From: Lactobacillus kullabergensis
GTDB lineage: Bacteria; Bacillota; Bacilli; Lactobacillales; Lactobacillaceae
NCBI RefSeq assembly: GCF_000967195.1
Contig: NZ_KQ033871.1
Location: forward strand, 199,683 to 253,685
Direction of reading: 5' to 3'
DNA length: 54,003 bases
The position numbers and the translations under genes were made by a program. Of this stretch, positions 1-7,421 are shown in pieces. The notes beneath the pieces are model-generated. The model was not told the origin of the DNA. It worked only from the letters and a program-made list of their open reading frames with translations, and did not search any database. Each line of letters starts with the position of its first letter. Position 1 is the stretch's first letter.

Positions 1-92
1 TCACTACCCTACGTGAAGTGTTTTTGCTAAATGTTAGTATATTATTAAAGTAATAAACATAGTATTTACTTAAGCAAATCTTGGAGGATATC

Positions 93-601
93 ATGATTAT
101 CAGAAAATTCAGCATACGGTGAAGAATGGGGGTTATTAGACCCTAAAGTCTTGGAAAGAACTAAAAATAAGCCTCTTCTTTCTGATGAAGAAGCTATGGC
201 AGCAATTGATTTAAGCAATGTTGATTTCCAAAATGCGAGAGATGGCATGGGTTCGCCAAATAAAGATTTGGCTAGTTCATCAATTATTGATAAAAGTATT
301 TTAGTTCAATGTGAAAATAGATATATACCTGCTATAGTTTGCAGGCCTGCTAGTAAAATTCCCACACGCAATGCCTGTCTATATTTGCATGGTGGTGGCT
401 TTATCGGTGGTAATAGTTTAACTTTGCTAAATCAATGCCGTTTAATTGCGGAGAATGCAAATTGCACTGTTATTTCTCTTGATTATCGTTTAGCTCCAGA
501 AATTCCCTTTCCAGGGGCATTGTATGATTCTTATGAAGCAGTGCAATGGATTTGTTAATCATCAAAAATATTTAGGTTTAAAAATTGCCAGTGTAAAGTA
601 A
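93..601 (+). pseudogene. decayed alpha/beta hydrolase (HSL/acetyl-esterase type)
   Basis: This is the remnant of a carboxylesterase of the hormone-sensitive-lipase family. The oxyanion-hole motif HGGGFIGG is visible, followed by DYRLAPE, both hallmarks of the family. A good ribosome site (ggagg, 82-86) precedes an ATG at 93, but that frame stops after nine codons. The family-like N-terminus continues in the next frame (about 97-558). A second frameshift lies near 551: the other frame reads on as VNHQKYLGLK to a stop at 599-601. The catalytic GDSAG serine region and everything after it is missing, where family members run to about 270-310 residues. Two frameshifts plus truncation mean it cannot make an active esterase. 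Confidence 0.8.
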
Positions 602-645
602 ATAATAAGAACTAAGCCTTTAAAAAGCAGGTCATTGACCTTACA

Positions 646-689
646 AAAAAAGAAGATGAATCACATTTTTATGATTCATCTTCTTTTTT
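646..689 (+). terminator. rho-independent terminator
   Basis: A perfect 18-bp stem, 646-663 with 672-689, has an 8-nt loop. The right arm ends in six T, and the left arm begins with A, so it can work in both directions. It closes the decayed hydrolase. Confidence 0.75.
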
Positions 690-957
690 CTTTGCTAAAT
701 TGACGGATAGAATAAACCAGATGCTTTTGCAAAATAGTAAAGTCTAAAATGAAAACCTAAGATTTTTTAAACTATGGCATAACTTTGGCACATAATGATT
801 GGTTTCTGATCGATTTGAGTTAGTTAATACTATCAAGACTGAGGAAAAATGTATGTATAAAGGACACTGACCGATAACCTCAGTGCGCTTTTGTTGATCT
901 GGTAAAAGATCTTTTTCAGAATTATTTATTTAGGTTTTTAACATTTAATTCTACCAG
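690..957. other. gene-free stretch
   Basis: No supported ORF. A weak 7-bp pairing (actgagg 838-844 with cctcagt 878-884, followed by gcgctttt) could help terminate transcripts. Nothing else was recognised. Confidence 0.35.
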
Positions 958-1953
958 CTAAAATTTAGCAGGAACAATAAGGGGTTCATAATTTTTGCTA
1001 TTATCTTCTCCACTTAAACTCTTAAGTAAAATTTCTGCAGCACTTGCTCCCATTAGATATGGGTTTTGGGAAATTAATCTTGCTTCGGGTAAAATGGTTT
1101 GTACTAACTTGGTATCTGAAAATCCAGTGATCAAGACTTGGTCGCTATTTAAAAAGCCATCGGCAAAAAGCATAGGTAAAAATGCAAGTAGCCAACGTTC
1201 TTTGAAACTAAAAATCAAAGTTTTTTTATTTCGAACTTTTTGTTTTAACAGGAAAGATTCAATCTTATTTTTAATCGTCACATAATTATACGACTCTTCG
1301 TCAAGCTCAATTAAATGAATTTGATCAGGATTTGCAATAGCACAAACACCACTGTATCTGTCTCTTCTTGTGGAAGCAATTTTGACTTCAGAAGATAAAA
1401 TTAAGATGTCATCGCAACCTTGTTTTAAAAAATATTTCGTGGCGTCCTTTGAAGCCGTAACATTATTGGAAATAACCTGAGGCCAGCGTTTGGTGGCTAG
1501 CCGTCTGTCTAAGATTACTGTGGGAATGTTATGGATAAATTCAGATTGAATGGTTTTTATATTACTACCCAAGGGTTGAAACAGTAGTCCATCAAAGAAA
1601 CTGCTGCTGACGGTTTTAATTAATTCTCGTTCTCGTTGCTGTTCTGCATTGGTATCTAACAAAAAAGCCTCATAACCTTTAACTCTGAGGATGTTAGATG
1701 CTCCTTTAAACAATTCAGTTGAAAAATAATCGTCTATATTGGAAACAACTACGGCAATAGTCTTGCTTTGATTAGTAGCCATTTGACGAGCTGCAAGATT
1801 AGGAATGTAATTTAAGTCTTTAATTGCTTGTTCTATTGCCTTAGCTTTTTCTTCGGAAAGTCTACCTTTAGCCTTATTATTTAAATACCTTGATACAGAC
1901 GCAACGGAAACATGTGCTAATTCAGCTACGTTACGGATTGTTGCTTTTTTCAT
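958..1953 (-). CDS. LacI-family transcriptional regulator (probable repressor of the KDG operon)
   Basis: A LacI/GalR-type repressor of about 331 residues, the family's usual length. The N-terminus holds the helix-turn-helix (ATIRNVAELAHVSVASVSRYLN), then the hinge helix (IPNLAARQM) and a periplasmic-binding-protein-like effector domain starting at SKTIAVVVSNIDDYF. The ATG at 1953 was chosen because it gives the classical MKKATI start; a GTG two codons upstream (1959) is possible. It is divergent from the permease/kdgK operon. A perfect 18-bp palindrome with the CCGG-type centre of LacI operators lies just after the -10 box of that operon, so it most likely represses it. The inducer, perhaps KDG or a phosphorylated relative, is inferred. 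Confidence 0.88.
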   Translation of the reverse strand: MKKATIRNVAELAHVSVASVSRYLNNKAKGRLSEEKAKAIEQAIKDLNYIPNLAARQMATNQSKTIAVVVSNIDDYFSTELFKGASNILRVKGYEAFLLDTNAEQQRERELIKTVSSSFFDGLLFQPLGSNIKTIQSEFIHNIPTVILDRRLATKRWPQVISNNVTASKDATKYFLKQGCDDILILSSEVKIASTRRDRYSGVCAIANPDQIHLIELDEESYNYVTIKNKIESFLLKQKVRNKKTLIFSFKERWLLAFLPMLFADGFLNSDQVLITGFSDTKLVQTILPEARLISQNPYLMGASAAEILLKSLSGEDNSKNYEPLIVPAKF

Positions 1954-2043
1954 AATCACTATTCTTTTTGTTAAATGTTTTTAAAACTAGTATATCATTT
2001 TAATGCTCTTAAAAAGATATATTGCAAAAATCAGTATTAATTT

Positions 2044-2057
2044 GAAAAGCGCTTGCA
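2044..2057 (+). promoter_or_regulatory. CRE-like (CcpA) site
   Basis: gaaaagcgcttgca matches 12 of 14 positions of the Gram-positive catabolite-responsive element. It overlaps the -35 of the permease operon, so glucose repression by CcpA is expected. A LacI-family site is read by eye only. Confidence 0.5.
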
Positions 2058-2081
2058 AAGACAAACTAAATGTTTTATATT
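2053..2081 (+). promoter_or_regulatory. sigma-A promoter of the KDG operon
   Basis: -35 ttgcaa (2053-2058), 17-nt spacer, -10 tatatt (2076-2081). Transcription would start near 2088, inside the palindromic operator. Confidence 0.6.
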
Positions 2082-2084
2082 AAG

Positions 2085-2102
2085 AAGGTAACCGGTTACC
2101 TT
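2085..2102 (+). promoter_or_regulatory. LacI-family operator (perfect palindrome)
   Basis: aaggtaaccggttacctt is a perfect 18-bp inverted repeat with a central CG, placed over the predicted transcription start. This is the expected place for the divergent LacI-type repressor to block the operon. Confidence 0.7.
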
Positions 2103-2162
2103 AAAAAGAAATATGCTGATATTCATTAGATGAAATAATGAGTTAGTAAAGAGGTAAGTGTA

Positions 2163-3452
2163 ATGAATTCTACAATAATAGCAATTTTGCTATTAATAAC
2201 TTTTGCTTTATTTATATGGTACATTTTAAAAGGTGGAAACTTGATGATTGGCTTCTTCGTGATGGCAATCTTATGGTGCTTCATTGGTTTAGTACCATTT
2301 AATGAAGCAATTAATAAAGTTTTTGCGCAGCCAGCGCTCAGCTATGGTCCAACTATTATTTATATTGTATTTGGTTCATGGTTTGGTCGAGTACTGGTAG
2401 ATAGTGGGATTGCACCTGCAATATCAGAAGCTACTAAGTCAATTGGTAAAAAGAAGCCACTATTAGCAGCAATTTTAGTTGTTTTAGTTACAGCTTTTAT
2501 TTTTGTAAGTGCATACGGTGTTGGTTCAGTAATAGCAATTGGAGTTATTTTATTACCAATTCTATTATCATTGGGATTGCCTCGAGATGTTGCTTTGGCA
2601 GCATTTTCTATGGCTATTGGTGCCCCAATGTATATTAACGTTGTGCTTTATAACCAGATGAAGGCCTTTGTGCCAAAAGCTGCTTATGACAGTAAGTACC
2701 TTGCTTTTGGTATATGTGCTGCAATAGTACAGCTGCTGGCAATTATTATCTTTTTATTCTTTAATCGTAAAAAGATTGATCCGGCGATGGCAGATAATAA
2801 TCTTAAATTAATTGGAGCCGAAAATAATGAAAATAGTGTTACTAAAGTTCCTAAAATAGCGTACATTGTTCCTGTTATTCCAGTTGCAATGAATATGGCA
2901 TTTAAATGGGATGCGGTACCTGCATTAACTTTAGCAAGTATTATTGCTATTTTCTTAACTGGTCAATTTAAAGATTACAAGAAGGGACTTAAGTTTTTAA
3001 ATGATTCAATTTCTCATGCAATCAGTGATATTGCAGGATTGATCATGTTTTTAATGGCTCTGGAAAGTTTTACTGGCGCTGCAACTATTAATGCTGAAAG
3101 ATTTCGTCCGATATTGTCAGCTGTTTTGCCTCATGAACACTTAATCCTTTGTCTTGCTTTGGGTATTTTGGCTCCACTCGCTTTATTCCGTGGTCCTTTA
3201 CACGTTTGGGGTGCCGGAGCAGCCACCGCTGCAGTTTTGTATAGTACTGGATTATTCAGTGATGCCTTCTTATTACCACTCTTATATGTTCCAACTTTGA
3301 TGGCTGTATCTGTAGATATTACCCAATCTTGGAATGTCTGGGGTTTAGACTATATGAAGGTAAAGTCAAAGGACTTCTTAAAATATGGTGTACCTGTAAT
3401 GTGGGTAGTTTCAATTATAAATGAAATACTTGTTTATCACTTTTTTGGGTGA
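2163..3452 (+). CDS. GntP-like organic/sugar-acid permease
   Basis: A 429-residue integral membrane protein with about 12 hydrophobic segments and no signal peptide. Length and layout fit the GntP/CitM-type ion-coupled transporters of sugar acids and citrate. A conserved-looking stretch is FGSWFGRVLVDSGIAPAISE, near residues 78-97, and a charged loop lies in the middle (about 206-230). It is first in an operon with KDG kinase and KDPG aldolase, so the substrate is probably a sugar acid such as gluconate, a uronate or KDG; that is inference. The ribosome site gaggt lies at 2151-2155. Membership in GntP rather than a neighbouring ion-transporter family is not certain. Confidence 0.6.
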   Translation: MNSTIIAILLLITFALFIWYILKGGNLMIGFFVMAILWCFIGLVPFNEAINKVFAQPALSYGPTIIYIVFGSWFGRVLVDSGIAPAISEATKSIGKKKPLLAAILVVLVTAFIFVSAYGVGSVIAIGVILLPILLSLGLPRDVALAAFSMAIGAPMYINVVLYNQMKAFVPKAAYDSKYLAFGICAAIVQLLAIIIFLFFNRKKIDPAMADNNLKLIGAENNENSVTKVPKIAYIVPVIPVAMNMAFKWDAVPALTLASIIAIFLTGQFKDYKKGLKFLNDSISHAISDIAGLIMFLMALESFTGAATINAERFRPILSAVLPHEHLILCLALGILAPLALFRGPLHVWGAGAATAAVLYSTGLFSDAFLLPLLYVPTLMAVSVDITQSWNVWGLDYMKVKSKDFLKYGVPVMWVVSIINEILVYHFFG

Positions 3453-3479
3453 GTATGAAAGACAAAGAGAGGAAAGATT

Positions 3480-4460
3480 ATGTCTGAAGTAATTACTATT
3501 GGTGAACCACTTGTTATATTGTGTTCAAAAGATCCAGATGTTTCTTTAGTAGACGCTGAAGAATTTCACAAGGTGATGGGTGGTGCTGAACTAAATGTTG
3601 CTATTGGCGTGAGAAGGCTGGGACACTCTGTTGAGTATGTTACACGAGTTGGCGAAGATCCTTTTGGCAAGTATGTTCAAAAAACTATTGCTTCTCACAA
3701 TGTAGGTACTAAGTATGTTAGTTATGATGATAAGTATTTTACAGGTCATCAATTAAAGCAGCTAGTAACACATGGTGATCCTGCGACTTTTAACTACCGG
3801 CGTGATTCTGCTGCTTGTCACCTAGAAGCCAGTCAGATTGATAATATTGATTTAAGCGATGTTAAAATTGCCCATATGTCTGGAATTTTTCCTGCAATTT
3901 CTGATACTGCAGAAAAAACTTTCCGTGCTTTTTACAAAAAGCTAATTGCTGCAAAAAAGCTAATCACGTTTGATCCTAATTTGCGGCCACCTTTATGGAA
4001 GAGTAAAGATTATATGATTAAGACAATCAATGAACTGGCGGGCATGGCTGATATTGTCTTGCCGGGTATCAGTGAAGGCAAGACATTAATGGGTTCGGAA
4101 GATCCAGAAGAAATAGCTGACTTTTACTTGAAAGGTGAAAGAACTACAACAGTAATGGTTAAACTAGGAGATAAAGGAGTTTTCGTCAAAAATGCTAAAG
4201 GTGAAGAATACACTGTTCCTAGTTTTAAACCAGATAAGGTTCTTGATACTGTCGGTGCTGGAGATGGATTTGCTTTAGGTCTGATTACTGCTTTGCTTGA
4301 AGGAAAAAGTTTGAAGGCCGGAGCTATTCGCGGTAATGCTGTAGGTTGTCTGCAGGTGCAAACCTTAGGTGATAATGACGGGTATCCTACAAAAGAAGAA
4401 TTAAAAGAATTTTATCAAAAACAGGGTGTTTCTGAAGATGAAGCTGCAAGTCGCAATTGA
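3480..4460 (+). CDS. kdgK: 2-dehydro-3-deoxygluconokinase (PfkB family)
   Basis: Cytosolic ATP-dependent sugar kinase of 326 residues, the usual length. The N-terminal GGAELNVAIGVRRLG is PfkB signature 1 and DTVGAGDGFALG is signature 2, containing the catalytic Asp of GAGD. FTGHQLKQ and NYRRDSAA resemble the KDG-kinase subgroup. It would phosphorylate 2-keto-3-deoxygluconate to KDPG, which the aldolase three genes downstream cleaves. The ribosome site agaggaaag precedes the ATG. Its 3' end overlaps the next gene, which indicates translational coupling. Confidence 0.85.
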   Translation: MSEVITIGEPLVILCSKDPDVSLVDAEEFHKVMGGAELNVAIGVRRLGHSVEYVTRVGEDPFGKYVQKTIASHNVGTKYVSYDDKYFTGHQLKQLVTHGDPATFNYRRDSAACHLEASQIDNIDLSDVKIAHMSGIFPAISDTAEKTFRAFYKKLIAAKKLITFDPNLRPPLWKSKDYMIKTINELAGMADIVLPGISEGKTLMGSEDPEEIADFYLKGERTTTVMVKLGDKGVFVKNAKGEEYTVPSFKPDKVLDTVGAGDGFALGLITALLEGKSLKAGAIRGNAVGCLQVQTLGDNDGYPTKEELKEFYQKQGVSEDEAASRN

Positions 4461-5067
4461 TCGGGTCTCTTTAGCCGATGCAGTTCAACTGGCACGAAAA
4501 CTTGATGGTATTGCTGATATTGTAGAATTTGGTACTTCAATAATAAAAGATTATGGCTTTTATGAAATTCAAGCTGCAAATGTCAATTTAAAACACAGTT
4601 TGCTTTTATTGGATACTAAAACTAATGATGAGGGCCAATACGAATTTGAACAAGGATTTAAAACCGGTGCAGATATTCTAACAGTAATGGGAACGGCTGG
4701 TCAGGAAACTCTTGCCGGCGTTTATCAAATTGCAGAGCAAAAAAACAAGAAAGTACTTATTGACTTAATGGGAATGAGCAATAAAGCCATTTTAGAGATT
4801 GCCAAATTTCCGAATGCAATTTATAACTTGCATAATTCTCATGATGCTGGCAAAAACACGGATTTGACTAATCTAGTCTCTGATTTCAAGAAGAATTTTC
4901 CCGCAATTAAAAATATAGCAGTTGCTGGTAGTATTGATTTAGAGCAGGCAAAAAAATTAGCTGTGCAAAACGAGGTACAAGAGGTTATTGTAGGAAGTAA
5001 AATTGTTCATTCTAATGACCCTGTTAATGAGGCCAGCAAGTTTAAGGAGATTATTAATTTATGTTAG
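4438..5067 (+). CDS. 3-hexulose-6-phosphate synthase / 3-keto-gulonate-6-P decarboxylase-like
   Basis: A (beta/alpha)8-barrel of the OMP-decarboxylase suprafamily, 209 residues. The metal and substrate motif DxKxxD is present as D59-T-K61-T-N-D64. The opening MKLQVAIDRVSLADAVQLAR is typical of hexulose-6-P synthase. The ATG at 4438 was preferred over an in-frame GTG at 4426 because family members start with M-x-LQ-A-D. It overlaps the end of kdgK, and the next gene starts inside its last codons. The SIS-type isomerase next to it favours the HPS/PHI pair (ribulose-5-P plus formaldehyde to and from hexulose-6-P). UlaD-like decarboxylation of 3-keto-gulonate-6-P is the alternative. Confidence 0.75.
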   Translation: MKLQVAIDRVSLADAVQLARKLDGIADIVEFGTSIIKDYGFYEIQAANVNLKHSLLLLDTKTNDEGQYEFEQGFKTGADILTVMGTAGQETLAGVYQIAEQKNKKVLIDLMGMSNKAILEIAKFPNAIYNLHNSHDAGKNTDLTNLVSDFKKNFPAIKNIAVAGSIDLEQAKKLAVQNEVQEVIVGSKIVHSNDPVNEASKFKEIINLC

Positions 5068-5615
5068 ATTCTAAACATTTAATTAAACCTGTTTTAGCAG
5101 AAATAAATACAGTTTTAGATAAAGTAAGCGAAGCAGAAATTGATCAGGCTGCAACGTTAATTACTAAGGATAAAAGAATATTTGTTTTAGGCTCAGGCCG
5201 CTCTGGGTTTATGGCTAAAAGTTTTGCTATGAGGTTAATGCATATTGGCTACCAGGTTTATGTTATTGGAGAGACAATTACACCTTCAATTCAGCCAAAC
5301 GATGTTTTAGTTTCTGTGTCAGGTTCTGGTAAAACCAGCAGTGTGCTGGAATTGACAGAAAAAGCTGCTGAATCTGGAGTTGAAGTAATTGCAGTATCGA
5401 GCAACTCCAATTCACCTTTGGTCAAATTGGCGGACCGCGTGATAATAGTACCTGGGGCAACGAAAAATGGGGATGGAGTTAAATCTATTCAACTTTTAAG
5501 TTCTCTGTTTGATCAAAGTGTGCACATTGTGCTAGATATTCTTTGTCTCAAGTTGAGCATCAGGGATGAAGTTTCTAATGGTGCTGCTAAAAAGCAGCAC
5601 AGTAATATGGAATGA
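5061..5615 (+). CDS. hxlB: 6-phospho-3-hexuloisomerase (SIS domain)
   Basis: A single SIS domain of 184 residues, the normal size for PHI. The phosphate-binding GSGRSGFMAKSFAMRLMH lies near 44-61, then VIGETITPSI (68-77), which is diagnostic of phosphohexuloisomerases, and SGSGKTSSV (88-95). The ribosome site aaggaga (5044-5050) lies inside the previous gene and the start overlaps its last 7 bases, so the two are coupled. PHI interconverts hexulose-6-P and fructose-6-P. Assignment to PHI is firm. The physiological reason for the pair in a KDG operon is unknown. Confidence 0.82.
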   Translation: MLDSKHLIKPVLAEINTVLDKVSEAEIDQAATLITKDKRIFVLGSGRSGFMAKSFAMRLMHIGYQVYVIGETITPSIQPNDVLVSVSGSGKTSSVLELTEKAAESGVEVIAVSSNSNSPLVKLADRVIIVPGATKNGDGVKSIQLLSSLFDQSVHIVLDILCLKLSIRDEVSNGAAKKQHSNME

Positions 5616-5628
5616 TAGGAGAGTTAAT

Positions 5629-6291
5629 ATGCTTTTAAAATATGAATCGATAAAGAGAATTCAGAAAGCTGGAGTTGTAGCAGTAGTTAGAGGGAATAAT
5701 GAAGAAAATTCCTACCAAACTGCCAAAGCATGTATAAAAGGACATGTCACTGCTATCGAATTAGCATTTACTTCACCCAGTGCAGATATAACTATCAAAA
5801 GATTAACAGAAGAATACGGCAGTGACAAAGATGTGATTGTTGGTGCAGGTACGGTGCTGGATCCAGCAACAGCAAGGCTGGCTATTATAGCGGGAGCTAA
5901 ATTTGTAGTTAGTCCATCTTTAAATAAAGATACGGCCAAGCTTTGTAATTTATACCAGATTCCTTATATTCCAGGGTGTTTTACTTCGACTGAAATTCAA
6001 GATGCGCTAACGTATGGTGCCGATGTAATTAAAGTTTTCCCTGGTTCAGTTGCTGGCAAAACAATGATCAATGAAATTCATGGACCGTTTCCAAACGTAA
6101 ATGTTATGCCAACAGGTGGTGTTTCATTAGAAAACATGAACGAATGGTTTGAAAAGGGAGCTTTCGTTATTGGAGTAGGCGGTAGTTTAGTCGGACCGGG
6201 TAAAAAGAATGATTACGAAGCTGTTACTGAAAATGCTAGAAAATTTAATGAGAAATATATCAATTTTAGAACAAATAGGAGCAAATCATGA
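5629..6291 (+). CDS. kdgA: KDPG/KHG aldolase
   Basis: Class I aldolase of 220 residues. Catalytic Glu (IELAFTSP, E44), GAGTVLDPATA (72-82), the Schiff-base lysine in ADVIKVFPGS (K135) and the phosphate-binding PTGGVSLENM are all visible. It splits 2-keto-3-deoxy-6-phosphogluconate into pyruvate and glyceraldehyde-3-phosphate. The ATG at 5629 was chosen because it follows taggagag at 5616-5623; the longer in-frame reading from 5566 lies inside the previous gene. The stop overlaps the next start (ATGA). Confidence 0.9.
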   Translation: MLLKYESIKRIQKAGVVAVVRGNNEENSYQTAKACIKGHVTAIELAFTSPSADITIKRLTEEYGSDKDVIVGAGTVLDPATARLAIIAGAKFVVSPSLNKDTAKLCNLYQIPYIPGCFTSTEIQDALTYGADVIKVFPGSVAGKTMINEIHGPFPNVNVMPTGGVSLENMNEWFEKGAFVIGVGGSLVGPGKKNDYEAVTENARKFNEKYINFRTNRSKS

Positions 6292-7046
6292 CTTTAATAA
6301 TAAATACATTGGTTTATGAAAAAGAAATTCAAAGTGGTATTAGCCAACTGGATTTAGTGGATAGAATTGCTGATTTAGCTGCAGATGGAATTGAAATTAG
6401 ACGTGAGTATTTCAAAGATGTAGATGCAGAAATCAAAGAGCTGGCACCAGCTGTTAGAGAAAAGGGTTTATTGCTAAACTATAGTGTGCCTGATAATATT
6501 TTTGATGAGAACGGTAATTTTAATCAGAATTTAAATAAGTATTATAAAGAAGCCCAAGAGCTTGGTGCACAGAAAATCAAGTTTAGTACCGGTAATTTCT
6601 ATAAATACCATGGTGATTTAGCAGAAGATCTTTCAAATTTACCTTTAGCAACTATTCAAACAACTATTGAGAACGATCAAACTCCAATAAGTGGTAACCC
6701 AGATACAATATTTGATTTTCTGACTGCTGTCAGAAAAGCTGGGTTCAATTCAATTTTTGCTACATTTGACCTAGGAAATCTTGCTTTTACAGGTTTTGAT
6801 CCAAATTTAGCCGCAAAGAAGCTTGCACCTTTTGTAGCGTACATTCACTTGAAGAATCCTATGCTTAATGCAAAGGGCAAAATGCAAAACACTGAGTCAT
6901 TAGACCTTGGGATGTTCAATTGGAAAGCAGTAGTAAGATACCTGCCTAAAGATGCACAATTTGCATTTGAATTTGCAATGCCAGATGATGAAGTTATTGG
7001 CAAGGAAATGGAAAAGTTTCATGACTATTTCAATGGTAAAAGATAA
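6288..7046 (+). CDS. sugar phosphate isomerase/epimerase (AP-endonuclease-2-type TIM barrel)
   Basis: A cytosolic protein of 252 residues with the pattern of the xylose-isomerase-like TIM barrel: DGIEIRREYF at the end of strand 2, GAQKIKFSTGNF, ATFDLGNLAFTG and AYIHLKNP. Acidic and histidine residues in these loops would bind a divalent metal. It closes the permease-kdgK-HPS-PHI-kdgA operon and starts by ATGA overlap with kdgA. It may epimerise or isomerise an incoming keto-sugar acid; the exact substrate cannot be read from sequence. Confidence 0.68.
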   Translation: MTLIINTLVYEKEIQSGISQLDLVDRIADLAADGIEIRREYFKDVDAEIKELAPAVREKGLLLNYSVPDNIFDENGNFNQNLNKYYKEAQELGAQKIKFSTGNFYKYHGDLAEDLSNLPLATIQTTIENDQTPISGNPDTIFDFLTAVRKAGFNSIFATFDLGNLAFTGFDPNLAAKKLAPFVAYIHLKNPMLNAKGKMQNTESLDLGMFNWKAVVRYLPKDAQFAFEFAMPDDEVIGKEMEKFHDYFNGKR

Positions 7047-7104
7047 CTTTTAAGAATTTTGGATATTAATTTAGCTGATTTCCTCACAAAAAACTTATAC
7101 AGAC

Positions 7105-7118
7105 TTTAAGCGCTTAAA
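7105..7118. promoter_or_regulatory. CRE / LacI-type palindrome
   Basis: tttaagcgcttaaa is a perfect 14-bp palindrome with the AAGCGCTT core of CcpA-type sites. It lies in the 375-nt gap between the two catabolic operons, far from the downstream promoter (7352-7380), so its target is unclear. Confidence 0.4.
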
Positions 7119-7161
7119 TAATCGTTAGTTAGAAACTTGAAAAAAACAAAAAAATTTAATT

Positions 7162-7206
7162 GGTAAATCGTCGTTTTAATGTGAAACAAGATTTACCCTT
7201 TTTATT
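7162..7206 (+). terminator. terminator of the KDG operon
   Basis: ggtaaatc (7162-7169) pairs with gatttacc (7190-7197), followed by cttttttattt. The right arm can instead pair with a third copy, aaaaaggtaaat, further on (about 7218-7228), so two structures compete. Confidence 0.5.
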
Positions 7207-7291
7207 TGGCTAATAAAAAAAGGTAAATTAGTTTTATATGCATCTTTACAGGTTTAAATAAACAAACCTAATAATCTTTATATTTTTAATG

Positions 7292-7326
7292 ATGCTCAAA
7301 GAATAAAATTCTATGAGCATTTTTGT
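7292..7326 (+). terminator. second terminator before the PRD regulator
   Basis: atgctca (7292-7298) pairs with tgagcat (7314-7320), with inner pairing gaat/attc, and is followed by tttttgttgtt. Confidence 0.6.
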
Positions 7327-7351
7327 TGTTCAATTCTTTGCACCAACAGTG

Positions 7352-7380
7352 TTGAATTAATTTGGAGTTCTTTTTATAAT
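7352..7380 (+). promoter_or_regulatory. sigma-A promoter of the PRD/EF_0829-like cassette
   Basis: -35 ttgaat (7352-7357), 17-nt spacer, -10 tataat (7375-7380). It lies 42 nt before the regulator start, which has aaaggagc as its ribosome site. Confidence 0.65.
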
Positions 7381-7421
7381 ACCGCTTTCATATAATTTAA
7401 ATATAGAAAGGAGCAAGCAAA

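Noticed and set aside
838..884. Hairpin actgagg/cctcagt as terminator
   Set aside because: Only 7 bp, 33-nt loop and an interrupted T run; left as a weak remark in the gap entry.
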